From: Alphaproteobacteria bacterium | GTDB taxonomy: Bacteria; Pseudomonadota; Alphaproteobacteria; Caulobacterales; Hyphomonadaceae | Length of the DNA stretch: 64,000 bases | Direction: 5' to 3' | NCBI GenBank assembly: GCA_018827375.1 | Contig: JAHJYW010000007.1 | Location: forward strand, 1 to 64,000 | Part shown: positions 44,519-55,324 of the stretch, piece by piece | Layout: each line of letters opens with the position of its first letter | Position numbering within the stretch: position 1 is the first letter of the stretch | The notes under the pieces: model-generated | The model's input: only the letters and a program-made list of their open reading frames with translations | Database searches by the model: none | What the model was told of the DNA's origin: nothing | Made by a program: the position numbers and the translations under genes

Positions 44519-45718
44519 ATGGCCGTTCCCCGTCGTATTTCCATTATGGGCTCGACCGGCTCGATAGGCACGTCTGCACTTGATGTTGTCGCGCAGGCCA
44601 ATGCTGCAGCGGAAACACCTTTTGAAATCGTCGTGCTGGCTGCTGGCAGGGATGTCGCGGCGCTCGCGGAGCAAGCCTTGGCCGTTCGGCCTGAAATTGC
44701 TGTCATTTCCGATGAGTCGCAGCTGCCAGAGTTGCGTGAGCGTCTGGCAGGGAGCGGCATTGAAGCTGCCGGAGGTGTCGCCGCCATTACAGAATCGGCT
44801 ACCCGGCCCTGTGACAGGGTTCTGGCAGCGATCGTCGGCGCGGCGGGACTAGCGTCTACGCTCGCGGCCGTGCGGCATGGCACCGATGTCGCGATTGCCA
44901 ACAAGGAAAGCATTGTCTGCGGCGGCAAGCTGATTCTGTCAGAGGCGGCGAAGTCAGGCGCGCGGATCCTGCCCGTTGATTCGGAACATAGCGGCATTTT
45001 CCAGAGCATCGGCGATGGGCGCTCGCTGGAAAAGCTTACCATAACCGCATCTGGCGGACCCTTCCGGACGTTTTCACGGGAAGATATGGCCAATGCGACT
45101 CCGGCTGAAGCGGCCGCCCATCCCAATTGGTCCATGGGCATCAAGAATTCCATCGACAGCGCAACGCTGATGAACAAGGCGCTCGAATTTATCGAAGCGG
45201 CCTATCTGTTCGAAGTCGATGCCGCGCAGATCGATGTTCTGGTCCACCCGCAATCGATCATCCACGGCATGGCCCATTTCACGGATGGCTCAGTGATCGC
45301 ACAGCTCAGCATGCCGGACATGCGCGCGCCGATTGCCTATGCCCTCGGCTGGCCGGACCGCATTGCGACCAATGTGGCCCGTCTTGACCTCGCAACGTTG
45401 GGCCGTCTCGACTTTGAACCTGTAGACGCGACACGCTTTCCGGCGATCAAACTCGCGCGACAGGCGATTAGTCTCGGAACCGGCGGTACCACGGTATTAA
45501 ATAGCGCTAATGAATCAGCGGTTTCTGCATTTATCGCGGGTAAATGCGGATTTCTGGACATAAGCTGGGCCGTAGAAGAAGCCTTGAGTCGCTTTTCTTC
45601 CGGCAATATGGCCGCTTTGGCCTGTGACACGCTGGACGAAATAGCTTATCTGGACCAGTTCGGGCGGGAAACTGCGACTGAATTGTTGAGAAAGGCCCCT
45701 AGTCGGGCAGGAGGGTAA
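44519..45718 (+). CDS. dxr: 1-deoxy-D-xylulose 5-phosphate reductoisomerase
   Basis: RISIMGSTGSIGTSALDVV, VDSEHSGIFQ, TITASGGPFRTF, HPNWSMGIKNSIDSATLMNKALEFIEA. Confidence 0.97.
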   Translation: MAVPRRISIMGSTGSIGTSALDVVAQANAAAETPFEIVVLAAGRDVAALAEQALAVRPEIAVISDESQLPELRERLAGSGIEAAGGVAAITESATRPCDRVLAAIVGAAGLASTLAAVRHGTDVAIANKESIVCGGKLILSEAAKSGARILPVDSEHSGIFQSIGDGRSLEKLTITASGGPFRTFSREDMANATPAEAAAHPNWSMGIKNSIDSATLMNKALEFIEAAYLFEVDAAQIDVLVHPQSIIHGMAHFTDGSVIAQLSMPDMRAPIAYALGWPDRIATNVARLDLATLGRLDFEPVDATRFPAIKLARQAISLGTGGTTVLNSANESAVSAFIAGKCGFLDISWAVEEALSRFSSGNMAALACDTLDEIAYLDQFGRETATELLRKAPSRAGG

Positions 45719-45723
45719 GTCGT

Positions 45724-46893
45724 TTGGGTCAGCTGCTTAGCCAGGGTCCGCTCTTCATCGTATGCCTCATCTTCATGATGGGCATCGTCGTGATTATTCA
45801 TGAGCTTGGCCACTACCTCATGGGCCGCCTTTTTGGCGCTGCGGTTGAGTCCTTCTCTGTTGGATTTGGGCGCCCCGTATTTGAGCGCAAAGACAAGGTA
45901 GGCACACGCTGGCGCGTCAACTGGATCCCGCTTGGCGGCTTCGTAAAATTCGTTGGTGAAAGCCAGCTTGCAGGTGATGTCGGCAAGGTTGAGCAGGGGC
46001 CGGTCGGCAAGCCCTACAAGAACCTGACTGTCTGGCAGCGCATGCTGGTCAGCCTTGCGGGACCACTCGCCAACTTCGTTCTTGCCAGCCTGATCTTCTC
46101 CCTCATTCTCGGCACGCATGGCCGGACCAACTATTCCGTTGGCATCGCAGCCGTCGTTGCTGATTCGCCTGCAGATCGCGGCGGCCTGAAAGAAGGCGAC
46201 GCCTTTGTCAGCATTAACGGCCATCCCGTGAAGGATGCGAGCAGCATCACCATTCCGATCATGCTCAACCCCAATCAGGAAATGACTTTCGAGATGCTGC
46301 GTGATGGCGCGCCCGTTACGTTGAAAGTGACGCCTGACGAAGTGGTTCGCGAGAATGAATTCGGTCAGATGGTGCCTCAGGCTACGATCGGTATTGGCAT
46401 GGCGCGCATCGCGGTGGGCGAGCGTATCAAATACAACCCTGTCGAGGCGCTTGGCGCCGGGGTGGTGGAAACCGGCGCGACGATTGACCGGACTGTCACC
46501 ATGTTGTCGCGCATCGTCACAGGAAAAATGTCCGTGCACACGATGACGGGCCCTGTGGGAATCGGGGATATCTCCCGGCGCGTCGTGAACAAGGTCTGGG
46601 AACAGCCGGACGTCAGCCAGACTGCCAAGCTGGAACAACTTTTCTGGATGCTACTCAGCATCTGCGCCGCCATTTCCGTTGGTGTCGGCTTCTTCAACCT
46701 TCTGCCACTGCCTGTGCTGGATGGCGGACACCTTGTCTTTCATGCTTATGAGGCCGTCGTGGGCAGGGAACTGCCAGAGAAAGTGCAGGAGATGAGCCTG
46801 ACATTCGGTCTGATCCTGTTATTGGGGATGGTTGTGGTGATCACGTGGGGTGACATCATGGAGACCGGCTTGTTCGGAGGAACAGGCGGCTGA
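45724..46893 (+). CDS. rseP: RIP metalloprotease RseP
   Basis: HEXXH site VVIIHELGHYLMGRLFG, PDZ domain, NLLPLPVLDGGHLVFHAYEAVVGRELP. Confidence 0.95.
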   Translation: MGQLLSQGPLFIVCLIFMMGIVVIIHELGHYLMGRLFGAAVESFSVGFGRPVFERKDKVGTRWRVNWIPLGGFVKFVGESQLAGDVGKVEQGPVGKPYKNLTVWQRMLVSLAGPLANFVLASLIFSLILGTHGRTNYSVGIAAVVADSPADRGGLKEGDAFVSINGHPVKDASSITIPIMLNPNQEMTFEMLRDGAPVTLKVTPDEVVRENEFGQMVPQATIGIGMARIAVGERIKYNPVEALGAGVVETGATIDRTVTMLSRIVTGKMSVHTMTGPVGIGDISRRVVNKVWEQPDVSQTAKLEQLFWMLLSICAAISVGVGFFNLLPLPVLDGGHLVFHAYEAVVGRELPEKVQEMSLTFGLILLLGMVVVITWGDIMETGLFGGTGG

Positions 46894-46932
46894 TCCGGCC
46901 GCCTCAGAGTTAATCAGAGAGATTTGTCAACA

Positions 46933-49500
46933 ATGCGTAAGTTCCTTGCAGCAACCCTTATGGCGACCAGCGTATTTTCGTTTGTTGTCATGCCGGGACT
47001 GAACAATACCGCAGAAGCGCAGGAAGACTCCCGCTATGGCGGCACGATCCGCTCTATTCTCGTTGAGGGTAATCAGCGTATCGAGGCACGTACGGTTCAA
47101 TCATATCTCCTGGTTGAACCAGGTGATGCATTTGACCCGGAGCGTATCGACCTCTCCTTGAAGACCCTGTTTGCGACAAACCTGTTTGCGGACGTGTCGA
47201 TCGACCGTAGCGGCGATGACCTTCTGGTCCGTGTCGTGGAAAACCCGATCATCAACCGTGTGATTTTCGAGGGTAACCGCGCCCTGAAGGACGAAAAGTT
47301 TCAGGAAGAAGTTCAGGCCGCGCCGCGTGGTATCTTTACCGCAGCGCGTGTGCAGGCAGATGTGCAGCGAATTCTCGAGCTTTACCGGCAGTCCGGCCGT
47401 TTCGCCGCCAAGGTCGAGCCGCAGTACAAGCCACTCGAGCAAAACCGCGTCGATCTCGTATTCGAGATCACCGAGGGGCCTGTGACAGGCGTTCGCTCGA
47501 TCAACTTCATCGGCAACAAAGCTTATACCGACTCGCGCCTGCGCAGCGAGATCGTCACACGCCAGTCGCGTCTGTGGCGCTTCTTCAGCTCGAATGACAA
47601 CTATGACCCCGGCCGTCTGGAGTATGACCGCGAAAAGCTTCGCGAGTTCTACCAGAACAATGGCTACTACGATTTCCGCGTGGATTCAGCCGTCGCCGAA
47701 CTGACGCCTGACCAAAAAGACTTCTATATCACGATGACCATTGATGAAGGTCGTCAGTATGATTTCGGCGAGGTGAAGGTCGAAACTGCGCTTGAGAAAC
47801 TTGATGCCAAGGCGCTGCGCGCCGCCGTGCCGATCCAGACAGGCGATCTTTTCCGCGGTAATCTTATCGAAACCACCATCGACACGCTGACCTATGCGGC
47901 AGGCATTGCAGGCTATGCCTTTGTCGACATCCGTCCGCAAATCGATGTGAACCCTGAAACAGGCCGTATCGATGTAACCTTTGCTGTGGACGAAGGTCCG
48001 CGGGTCTATATCGAACGGATCAATATCGTCGGTAACACGCAGACACTGGACCGTGTCATCCGCCGTGAACTGCGCATTTCCGAAGGGGACGCTTTCAACC
48101 GCATTCTGCTCGACCGTTCCAAGAACCGTGTTCGTGCGCTGGGCTTCTTCAAGGATGTCGAGATTGTTGAAAATCCGGGTGATGGCCCAGACAAGAGCAT
48201 CGTGGATGTGAAGGTCACTGAGCAGCCCACTGGCGAGCTTTCCTTCGCTGCTGGCTTCTCATCGGTTGATTCCTATCTGTTCGATCTCAGTGCCTCGCAG
48301 CGGAACCTGCGTGGTCGCGGCCAGTCCGTTGTGGCTCGTGTGTCGACCTCTAGCCGTCAGCAAGTCGTTGACCTGCGCTTCACCGAACCGCGCTTCCTTG
48401 ATCGCAACCTCTCTGCTGGCGTTGATGTCTACGCCACCAAGCAGGACTTCAAGCAGTTTGGCAGCTACACTGCCGAAACGATCGGTACGGGCCTGCGTGT
48501 CGGCTTCCCGCTCAGCGAGCGAATGCAAATGGGCCTCAGCTACAAGATTCAGTCGGATGACGTTCAGATCCCCGATGTGAACATCCTGCTTGATACAAAT
48601 ACCGGTTTCCGGTCCACTCGAGTTATCCAGACAGCCGGTGTGGACACGCCGAACGACGCGACTGATGACGAATTTCGGTCGGCGACAACGGCAGATTTCC
48701 CTGATGAGCTTCTGATCGTCGACCAGTGCGATCCGCTATACCTTCTGCGCGATTCAAGTTGCCGGTCCGAGCGCAGCGAGATCTCGAGCATCGTCGGCTA
48801 CAGCTTCTTCTGGGACCGGACCAACGATCCGATCCGTCCAACACGCGGTTTCGACTTCCGCTTCAGCCAGGAAGCGGCAGGGCTTGGCGGCGATGTGAAG
48901 TATCTTCGCACCGAAACCAGCGCGTCCCTTTATCGCGGCATCTGGAAAGACATCATTGCCAGCGCACGTCTCTCGGGCGGCTATATCTTCCCTCTCGAAG
49001 ATGGACAGGGCATCCGGATCAACAACCGCTTCTTCCGGGGCGGTAGCACGTTCCGTGGCTTTGACGTTGCCGGCCTCGGCCCACGCGAGATCGTGCGGAC
49101 CTTCGATCCCAACACAGGTGAAATCATATCGACGCGTCGCGGTAACTCGCTCGGCGGTAACGTCTATTATCAGGGCACTTTCGAATTGACCTTGCCGAGC
49201 GTTTTCCCTGAAGAATACGGCATCAAGAGCGCCCTCTTTGCAGACGTCGGCGCGGTCGGTTCACTACGCGGGCCGGATGTCAGCCCCAACGTTTTCTACC
49301 AAACAACAGACGCTGCCGGTAATCCGGTTTCGGCTGTTCGGGTTACCAAGGATGCCACATCGCTGCGCGCATCCGCCGGTCTTAGCGTGTTCTGGGATTC
49401 GCCTTTCGGACCCATCCGCTTCGACTTCTCGCAGATCCTGCGCAGGGAAGACTATGACCGAACCGAGACTTTCCGGTTCTCAACCTCTACACGTTTCTAA
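46933..49500 (+). CDS. bamA: Outer membrane protein assembly factor BamA
   Basis: Signal peptide, POTRA repeats (IRSILVEGNQRIEARTVQSYLLVEPGD), Omp85 barrel with terminal ...TETFRFSTSTRF; ATG 46933. Confidence 0.97.
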   Translation: MRKFLAATLMATSVFSFVVMPGLNNTAEAQEDSRYGGTIRSILVEGNQRIEARTVQSYLLVEPGDAFDPERIDLSLKTLFATNLFADVSIDRSGDDLLVRVVENPIINRVIFEGNRALKDEKFQEEVQAAPRGIFTAARVQADVQRILELYRQSGRFAAKVEPQYKPLEQNRVDLVFEITEGPVTGVRSINFIGNKAYTDSRLRSEIVTRQSRLWRFFSSNDNYDPGRLEYDREKLREFYQNNGYYDFRVDSAVAELTPDQKDFYITMTIDEGRQYDFGEVKVETALEKLDAKALRAAVPIQTGDLFRGNLIETTIDTLTYAAGIAGYAFVDIRPQIDVNPETGRIDVTFAVDEGPRVYIERINIVGNTQTLDRVIRRELRISEGDAFNRILLDRSKNRVRALGFFKDVEIVENPGDGPDKSIVDVKVTEQPTGELSFAAGFSSVDSYLFDLSASQRNLRGRGQSVVARVSTSSRQQVVDLRFTEPRFLDRNLSAGVDVYATKQDFKQFGSYTAETIGTGLRVGFPLSERMQMGLSYKIQSDDVQIPDVNILLDTNTGFRSTRVIQTAGVDTPNDATDDEFRSATTADFPDELLIVDQCDPLYLLRDSSCRSERSEISSIVGYSFFWDRTNDPIRPTRGFDFRFSQEAAGLGGDVKYLRTETSASLYRGIWKDIIASARLSGGYIFPLEDGQGIRINNRFFRGGSTFRGFDVAGLGPREIVRTFDPNTGEIISTRRGNSLGGNVYYQGTFELTLPSVFPEEYGIKSALFADVGAVGSLRGPDVSPNVFYQTTDAAGNPVSAVRVTKDATSLRASAGLSVFWDSPFGPIRFDFSQILRREDYDRTETFRFSTSTRF

Positions 49501-49528
49501 TCCAGAAATGCCAAACAGGAGACCGACC

Positions 49529-50119
49529 ATGTCCCCAATCAAAAATATGCTTTTTGCCCTTTCGCTGGTTGTCAGCGCTGCGGCGATCGTTGCGCCTGCC
49601 GCTTCTGCACAGGGCACGACAGTCGTCATGATCGACGAAGGTCGCATTCTCAGTGACAGCAAGGCTGGCAAGGACATCCAGACCAAGCTCAAGAACCTTG
49701 AAACACAGATGAAGAACGAGCTGGAGCCAACGCGCGCGACGCTTGAGACAGACGGCAAGGCACTTCAGACCAAGGTCGAAGGCAAGACCCGCGAAGCGGT
49801 TGCTGCCGATACGGCACTTGTCTCCCAGCTTACGGCTTATCAGACACGCGCGAACGCCTTTGCGCAGAAACGCCAGACCGTTAGCCAGGAATTCCAGCTG
49901 ACCGAGCGTCAGGCACTGATCGAGTTCAACAAGGCAATCGAACCTGCCCTGATGGAAGTGGTCAAGGAGAAGAACGCGCAGGTTGTGATGTCGACCAGCC
50001 AGGTCATTTACAGCGTCGAAGCCATCGATGTGAGCGCACAGGTGATCTCAAAGCTTGATGCCAAGACGCCGACCATAACAGTCACACGTCAACGCGTTCC
50101 GGCCCAGCCCGCACAATAG
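49529..50119 (+). CDS. skp: OmpH/Skp family periplasmic chaperone
   Basis: [29 protein letters not shown] signal peptide then [39 protein letters not shown]. Confidence 0.88.
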   Translation: MSPIKNMLFALSLVVSAAAIVAPAASAQGTTVVMIDEGRILSDSKAGKDIQTKLKNLETQMKNELEPTRATLETDGKALQTKVEGKTREAVAADTALVSQLTAYQTRANAFAQKRQTVSQEFQLTERQALIEFNKAIEPALMEVVKEKNAQVVMSTSQVIYSVEAIDVSAQVISKLDAKTPTITVTRQRVPAQPAQ

Positions 50120-50132
50120 AAAGACAGGCTCC

Positions 50133-51149
50133 GTGACGGTCGACCCACGCTTCTATGCCCCTCAGGGCACCCTGACGCTTGGCAAGATCGCGGAGCTGAC
50201 GGGCGCCGTGCTTAACGGGGATCCGTCTGTCGAAATTACCGGTGTCTCCGCAGCGGCCACGGGTCGCGGCGGAGACCTCGCATTCCTTGATGGCGACGGG
50301 AAAGGCGAGGTTTCAGTCGATCCTTGTGTCTCTGCGCTCATCCTGAATGAGGCGAACCTTCGGCATGTCCCAGAAGGCGTTCCTTATTTGACGACGCCGC
50401 TTCCGCGCCATTTCCACGGCCTTGTCGCCTATGCGCTCTTCCAGCCGCGTCACCTCATCTGGTCTGGCGAAGACCGTATCTCACCTGATGCCAAGGTGCA
50501 TGAGGGCGCGATCATTTCCCCCGGTGCCGTCGTGGGCCCTGGTGCCACAATTGGCGAAGGCACTGTCATCGGCGCAAATTCGGTCATCGGACCAAGTGTG
50601 CAGGTAGGGCGTCAGTGCCGCATCGGCGCCAATGTATCGATTATTTGCGCTCTTGTCGGTGACAAGGTCACGCTTCTCTCCGGCGTGCGCATCGGTGAGG
50701 CTGGTTTCGGCGTCACAGGTGGACCGACAGGTATGGAGGATGCGCCGCATTTCGGACGCGTCATCCTACAGGACAATGTCACGATTGGCGCAAATTCCTG
50801 CATTGATCGCGGGGTGTTCGATGACACGATCATCGGCGAGCGCACCAAAATCGATAATCTCTGCCAGATCGCCCACAATGTCGTTTTCGGGCGCAGCGTT
50901 GTCATGGCCGCTTTCGGCGGCATTTCCGGTTCGGTCGTCATTGGCGACGGCGCAAGGATCGGCGGTCGCGTAGGTATTGCCGATCATGTGCGCATTGGTG
51001 AAGGCGTCAATCTGGCTGCCTCAGCTGGCGTTTTCAGGCATATCGATGCTGGCGAAACTTGGGGAGGTACGCCCGCCAAGCCCCTCCGCCAGTGGATGCG
51101 GGAAGTTGCCTGGTTGCAGAAACAGGCAAATCCGAAGAAAACGTCCTGA
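50133..51149 (+). CDS. lpxD: UDP-3-O-acylglucosamine N-acyltransferase
   Basis: Hexapeptide repeats, [14 protein letters not shown]...[27 protein letters not shown]. Confidence 0.96.
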   Translation: MTVDPRFYAPQGTLTLGKIAELTGAVLNGDPSVEITGVSAAATGRGGDLAFLDGDGKGEVSVDPCVSALILNEANLRHVPEGVPYLTTPLPRHFHGLVAYALFQPRHLIWSGEDRISPDAKVHEGAIISPGAVVGPGATIGEGTVIGANSVIGPSVQVGRQCRIGANVSIICALVGDKVTLLSGVRIGEAGFGVTGGPTGMEDAPHFGRVILQDNVTIGANSCIDRGVFDDTIIGERTKIDNLCQIAHNVVFGRSVVMAAFGGISGSVVIGDGARIGGRVGIADHVRIGEGVNLAASAGVFRHIDAGETWGGTPAKPLRQWMREVAWLQKQANPKKTS

Positions 51150-51196
51150 ACGCGGCTGCACCAATTTTTCCTTAACCGCAGCGCCCGGACCCGATA

Positions 51197-51985
51197 ATGC
51201 CCATCGAAATCCATCCTACTGCCCTCGTGGAACCCGGCGCCAAACTCGGCGACGGCACGCGCGTGGGGGCTTTCTGCCATGTGGGCCCGCATGCCGTGAT
51301 CGGTTCGGGCAGCGAGTTGCGCTCTCACGCCGTTGTCACGGGGCATACGACATTGGGAGAGAACTGCGTCCTGCATCCCCATGCCGTTATCGGCGGGCCA
51401 CCACAGGTCATCGGCTTTCAGGAGACTGCGGAGTCGCGCCTCCTTATCGGCAACAATTGCATATTCCGGGAATATGCGACGGCCCATACAGGCATCCCGA
51501 AGTTCGGCGGCGTCACCCGGATTGGCGACAATTGCTTCCTGATGATCGGGGCGCATATCGCGCATGACAATCATATCGGCAACAATGTCGTGATGGCGAA
51601 CAATGTCTCGCTCGCTGGCCATATCACCGTGGGTGACAATGTCTGGTTTGGTGGGCTAGCCGCCGTCCACCAGTTCACACGCATCGGTCGTAATGCCTTT
51701 GTCGGCGGCGGCGCGATCCTGGTGGAAGACGTCATTCCGTTCGGATCGGTTGTCGGCAACCATGCAAAGCTTGCTGGCCTGAACATGGTCGGCCTGAAGC
51801 GACGCGGTTTTGACAAGGCGCAGCTTCAGGAAATACGGGGGGCCTACAAAGCCGTATTCACCGGTGAGGGCATTTTCAAGGATCGTCTGGCGCAGGCCGC
51901 TATTACTTTCGCGGATAAGCCGCTGGCGATGGAGATGATCGATTTCATTCGCGCAGGCGGCGACCGTCCGATCTGCAAACCCTGA
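51197..51985 (+). CDS. lpxA: UDP-N-acetylglucosamine acyltransferase
   Basis: IHPTALVEPGAKLGDGTRVGAFCHVGPHAVIGSGSELRSHAVVTGHTTLG, IGGPPQVIGFQ, REYATAHTG. Confidence 0.97.
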   Translation: MPIEIHPTALVEPGAKLGDGTRVGAFCHVGPHAVIGSGSELRSHAVVTGHTTLGENCVLHPHAVIGGPPQVIGFQETAESRLLIGNNCIFREYATAHTGIPKFGGVTRIGDNCFLMIGAHIAHDNHIGNNVVMANNVSLAGHITVGDNVWFGGLAAVHQFTRIGRNAFVGGGAILVEDVIPFGSVVGNHAKLAGLNMVGLKRRGFDKAQLQEIRGAYKAVFTGEGIFKDRLAQAAITFADKPLAMEMIDFIRAGGDRPICKP

Positions 51986-51995
51986 TGAGTGGGTC

Positions 51996-52829
51996 ATGAC
52001 GGCGCCTCTCGGACTTATCGCAGGCTTGGGCGACTTGCCCGTCAGCATTGCAGAAAATGCCGTTCAGATCGGGCAGGGTGTCTATGTCCTCCGACTGAAG
52101 GGCTTCGAGGAACCGCGCCTTGCGAGCTATCCGGGCGCTGTTGTGGGCCTCGGCGAACTCGGCAAGCTATTCTCCCTGCTCAAGACCGCCGGCTGCAAGG
52201 ATGTATTGTTTGCTGGCATTGTGAAACGTCCGAACTTCAAGGACCTCAAACTTGACCTGCGCGGCGCCGCGCTACTGCCCAAAGTCATCGCCGAAGCCGG
52301 GAAGGGCGACGACGCGCTCTTGCGCCTTATGGTCAAGGAAATCGAGAAACAGGGCTTCAACGTGATCGGCTCAGATGTGGCCCATGCCGGACTGCTGGCG
52401 CCAAACGGCTTGATCGCCGGTCCTGCGCCCACTGACAGAGCACTCGCGGACATCTCACGCGGCGCGCATGTTGTGGCCGCCTTGGGCGATCTGGATATCG
52501 GGCAGGGTTGCGTGGTTTGCGACGGTCTGGTGCTCGCTGTTGAGGCGCAGGAGGGCACGGACGCGATGCTAACGCGGTGCGCCACCCTTCCGGAAACGGT
52601 TCGCGGAACGCCCGCAGCTCGCCGGGGGGTACTCGTCAAGCGGCCCAAACCCGGCCAAGAGCGGCGCATCGACCTGCCGACGGTTGGCGTATCAACCGTT
52701 GAGCTGGTCGCGGCTGCAGGCCTTGCGGGTCTTGCCGTCGAGGCTGAAGGTGCTCTCATGCTGCGTCGAGCCGAGATGGAGGTTGCTGCTGAACGGCTTG
52801 GCGTCTTCATCTATGGCTTTGAACCATGA
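51996..52829 (+). CDS. lpxI: UDP-2,3-diacylglucosamine pyrophosphatase LpxI (DUF1009)
   Basis: LGLIAGLGDLPVSIAENA...GLGELGKLFSLLKTAGCKDVLFAGIVKRPNF; position lpxA-lpxI-lpxB. Confidence 0.93.
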   Translation: MTAPLGLIAGLGDLPVSIAENAVQIGQGVYVLRLKGFEEPRLASYPGAVVGLGELGKLFSLLKTAGCKDVLFAGIVKRPNFKDLKLDLRGAALLPKVIAEAGKGDDALLRLMVKEIEKQGFNVIGSDVAHAGLLAPNGLIAGPAPTDRALADISRGAHVVAALGDLDIGQGCVVCDGLVLAVEAQEGTDAMLTRCATLPETVRGTPAARRGVLVKRPKPGQERRIDLPTVGVSTVELVAAAGLAGLAVEAEGALMLRRAEMEVAAERLGVFIYGFEP

Positions 52830-53983
52830 CCGCGCCGCGTCTTTACTTCGTCGCCGCGGAGGCTTCGGGTGACCTGCTGGCCCGTGAGGTGATTGAAGCC
52901 ATCAGGGCGCGGCAACCGGACGTGCAAGTCTCAGGGATAGGTGGCGCCGAGATGGCGTCTCTTGGCATCATGTCACCGCTCGATATTTCGCCGCTTTCTG
53001 TTCTCGGTTTGCTGGAAGGCCTGAAAGCCTACGGAACAGTGGTGAAGCTGGCCGATGTCGCCGCTGACGCCATCATCGCTGACGCGCCTGACGCTGTTAT
53101 CCTGGTGGATTCCTGGGGTTTTATGCTGCGTGTCGCACAGCGCGTAAGAGCACGCGCGCCGCATATCAAACTGGTCAAACTGATCGGCCCGCAGGTCTGG
53201 GCCACGCGGGCGGGCAGGGCGAAAACGCTGGCGGCGACGGTCGATCACCTGCTCTGCATGCATGAGATTGAAGCCCCGTTTTATGAACCTTTCGGGTTAA
53301 AAACGACTGTCATCGGGAATCCCGCCCTATCGCGCCACCAGTGGGGTGACCGGACTCGCTTCCGCATGGCGCAAGGCATTTCTGAGGCCGCGCAGGTGGT
53401 GCTCGTCCTGCCGGGCAGTCGTTCCAGCGAGATAAAGCGTGTTGCGCCGGCGCTTGTCGAGGCAGCGCGGATTCTCAAGGATTCTGATCCGGATCGTACG
53501 ATCGTCATGGCGCCCGCTGCCAACGTGGCTGCCCAGTTCGCTCAGGCCTTTCCAGATGTCACGGATTGGGCGACGGTTTCGACGAACCCTGCCGAACGCT
53601 ATGATGCGATGGCGGCCGCTGACTTGGCGCTTGCCTGTTCCGGCACAGTAACGAGCGAGCTGGCCATGCAGGGCACGCCGATGATCGTTGCTTACAAAAC
53701 GGGTTGGGTGACCTGGTCGCTCGCGAGGGGGGTCCTCTACAAGAAACGCCATATAACGCTTCTTAACATCGTAAGTGATGATCAGGAAATCGTGCCGGAG
53801 TTCGTCCAGACCGAGCAAAAGCCGGAGCTAATCGCAGCGCGCGCGTTACATTGGCTGACGGATGCGGGTGCGCTGGCCGAACAGAGGGCCAAACAGCAAA
53901 TCGCCCTCTCCCGGATGAAAGAGGGCGATCGCGATGCAGCCGAAATTGCGGCTGAAGTGATACTCGAGGAAGCTGGCGCCTAG
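52826..53983 (+). CDS. lpxB: Lipid-A-disaccharide synthase
   Basis: [102 protein letters not shown]. Confidence 0.96.
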   Translation: MTAPRLYFVAAEASGDLLAREVIEAIRARQPDVQVSGIGGAEMASLGIMSPLDISPLSVLGLLEGLKAYGTVVKLADVAADAIIADAPDAVILVDSWGFMLRVAQRVRARAPHIKLVKLIGPQVWATRAGRAKTLAATVDHLLCMHEIEAPFYEPFGLKTTVIGNPALSRHQWGDRTRFRMAQGISEAAQVVLVLPGSRSSEIKRVAPALVEAARILKDSDPDRTIVMAPAANVAAQFAQAFPDVTDWATVSTNPAERYDAMAAADLALACSGTVTSELAMQGTPMIVAYKTGWVTWSLARGVLYKKRHITLLNIVSDDQEIVPEFVQTEQKPELIAARALHWLTDAGALAEQRAKQQIALSRMKEGDRDAAEIAAEVILEEAGA

Positions 53984-55284
53984 CGCTTGTCCATCGGAAC
54001 GTAATCGCGCATGGCGTGGCCTGTATAGATCTGGCGCGGACGGCCGATACGCTGCGTTGGGTCGTCGATCATTTCGTTCAGCTGGGCAACCCAGCCAACC
54101 GTACGTGCCAGCGCGAAGAGAACAGTGAACATCTGCTTCGGGAAGCCCATCGCATCGAGGATAATTCCGGAATAGAAGTCGACGTTCGGATAGAGTTTCT
54201 TCTCGACGAAATACTCGTCTTCGAGGGCGATACGCTCAAGCTCCATGGCGACTTTCAGGATCGGCTGGTCACGCAGGCCGAGCAGGTCGAGCACTTCGTG
54301 GGCCGATTCCCGCATGACAGTGGCGCGTGGATCGTAGTTTTTATAGACGCGGTGACCGAAGCCCATGAGACGGAAGGGATCGTTCTTGTCCTTGGCCTTC
54401 TCGATATATTCCGGAATGCGGTCAACCGTGCCGATCTCGTGCAGCATGTTGAGGCAAGCCTCGTTGGCGCCGCCATGGCTTGGACCCCAGAGACAGGCAA
54501 CGCCGGCCGCAACAGCTGCAAACGGGTGAGCGCCCGACGAACCAGCAAGACGCACGGTCGATGTCGAGGCATTCTGTTCGTGGTCTGCGTGCAGGATGAA
54601 GAACCTGTCCATCGCCTTGGCGATTTTCGGATCGACCTTGTAATCCTCTGCCGTGACGGAGAAGCACATGTTCAGGAAGTTCTCGGCATAGGAGAGCTCG
54701 TTACGTGGATCAACGAACTTCTGGCCCATATTGTACTTCAGGATACGCGCGCAGAGTGTCGGCATCTTGGCGACGAGGCGGATCGAGCCGAGGTGGCGTT
54801 CCACAGGGTCTTCGCTGTCGATGGCGCCGGGATAGAATGATGCCATCGCGCCAACGGCGCCCGTGAGCATGGCCATTGGGTGGCTGTCACGGCGGAAGCC
54901 TTCGAAAAAGCGGTCCATCTGTGTGTGGAGCAGGGTGTGCTGCTTGATCTCGGCGTTGAACACGTCGAGTTCATCCTTCTTGGGCAAAGCGCCCTTCAGG
55001 ATCAGGTGGCACACTTCCGGGAAGGTCGACTGCTCGGCGAGCTGGCCAATCGGGTAACCCCGGTGCAGCAGGACGCCCTCGTCGCCGTCGATGAAGGTTA
55101 TCTGGCTCTCGCAGCTGGCTGTCGAAGTGAAGCCAGGGTCGAATGTGAAATGATTGGATTCGGCGTAGAATTTGCGGACATCCACAACGTTTGGACCATG
55201 TGTTCCGGAGAGCACTGGCAGGTCATATGTGTTACCGGCAACTTCGAGTTTGGCGGTTCCGGCGTTCTTCGTCTTGTTTTCCAT
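53980..55284 (-). CDS. gltA: Citrate synthase
   Basis: [95 protein letters not shown]; start at ATG 55284 or 55290, not the ORF 5' end that overlaps gltX. Confidence 0.97.
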   Translation of the reverse strand: MENKTKNAGTAKLEVAGNTYDLPVLSGTHGPNVVDVRKFYAESNHFTFDPGFTSTASCESQITFIDGDEGVLLHRGYPIGQLAEQSTFPEVCHLILKGALPKKDELDVFNAEIKQHTLLHTQMDRFFEGFRRDSHPMAMLTGAVGAMASFYPGAIDSEDPVERHLGSIRLVAKMPTLCARILKYNMGQKFVDPRNELSYAENFLNMCFSVTAEDYKVDPKIAKAMDRFFILHADHEQNASTSTVRLAGSSGAHPFAAVAAGVACLWGPSHGGANEACLNMLHEIGTVDRIPEYIEKAKDKNDPFRLMGFGHRVYKNYDPRATVMRESAHEVLDLLGLRDQPILKVAMELERIALEDEYFVEKKLYPNVDFYSGIILDAMGFPKQMFTVLFALARTVGWVAQLNEMIDDPTQRIGRPRQIYTGHAMRDYVPMDKR

Positions 55285-55324
55285 CAGCATTTGCCCTTCA
55301 TGTTCAGTGTCTGTCCGGCGTGGC

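Noticed and set aside
45646-46638. 330 aa minus-strand ORF opposite rseP
   Set aside because: Shadow ORF; the plus strand encodes RseP with HELGH and PDZ motifs
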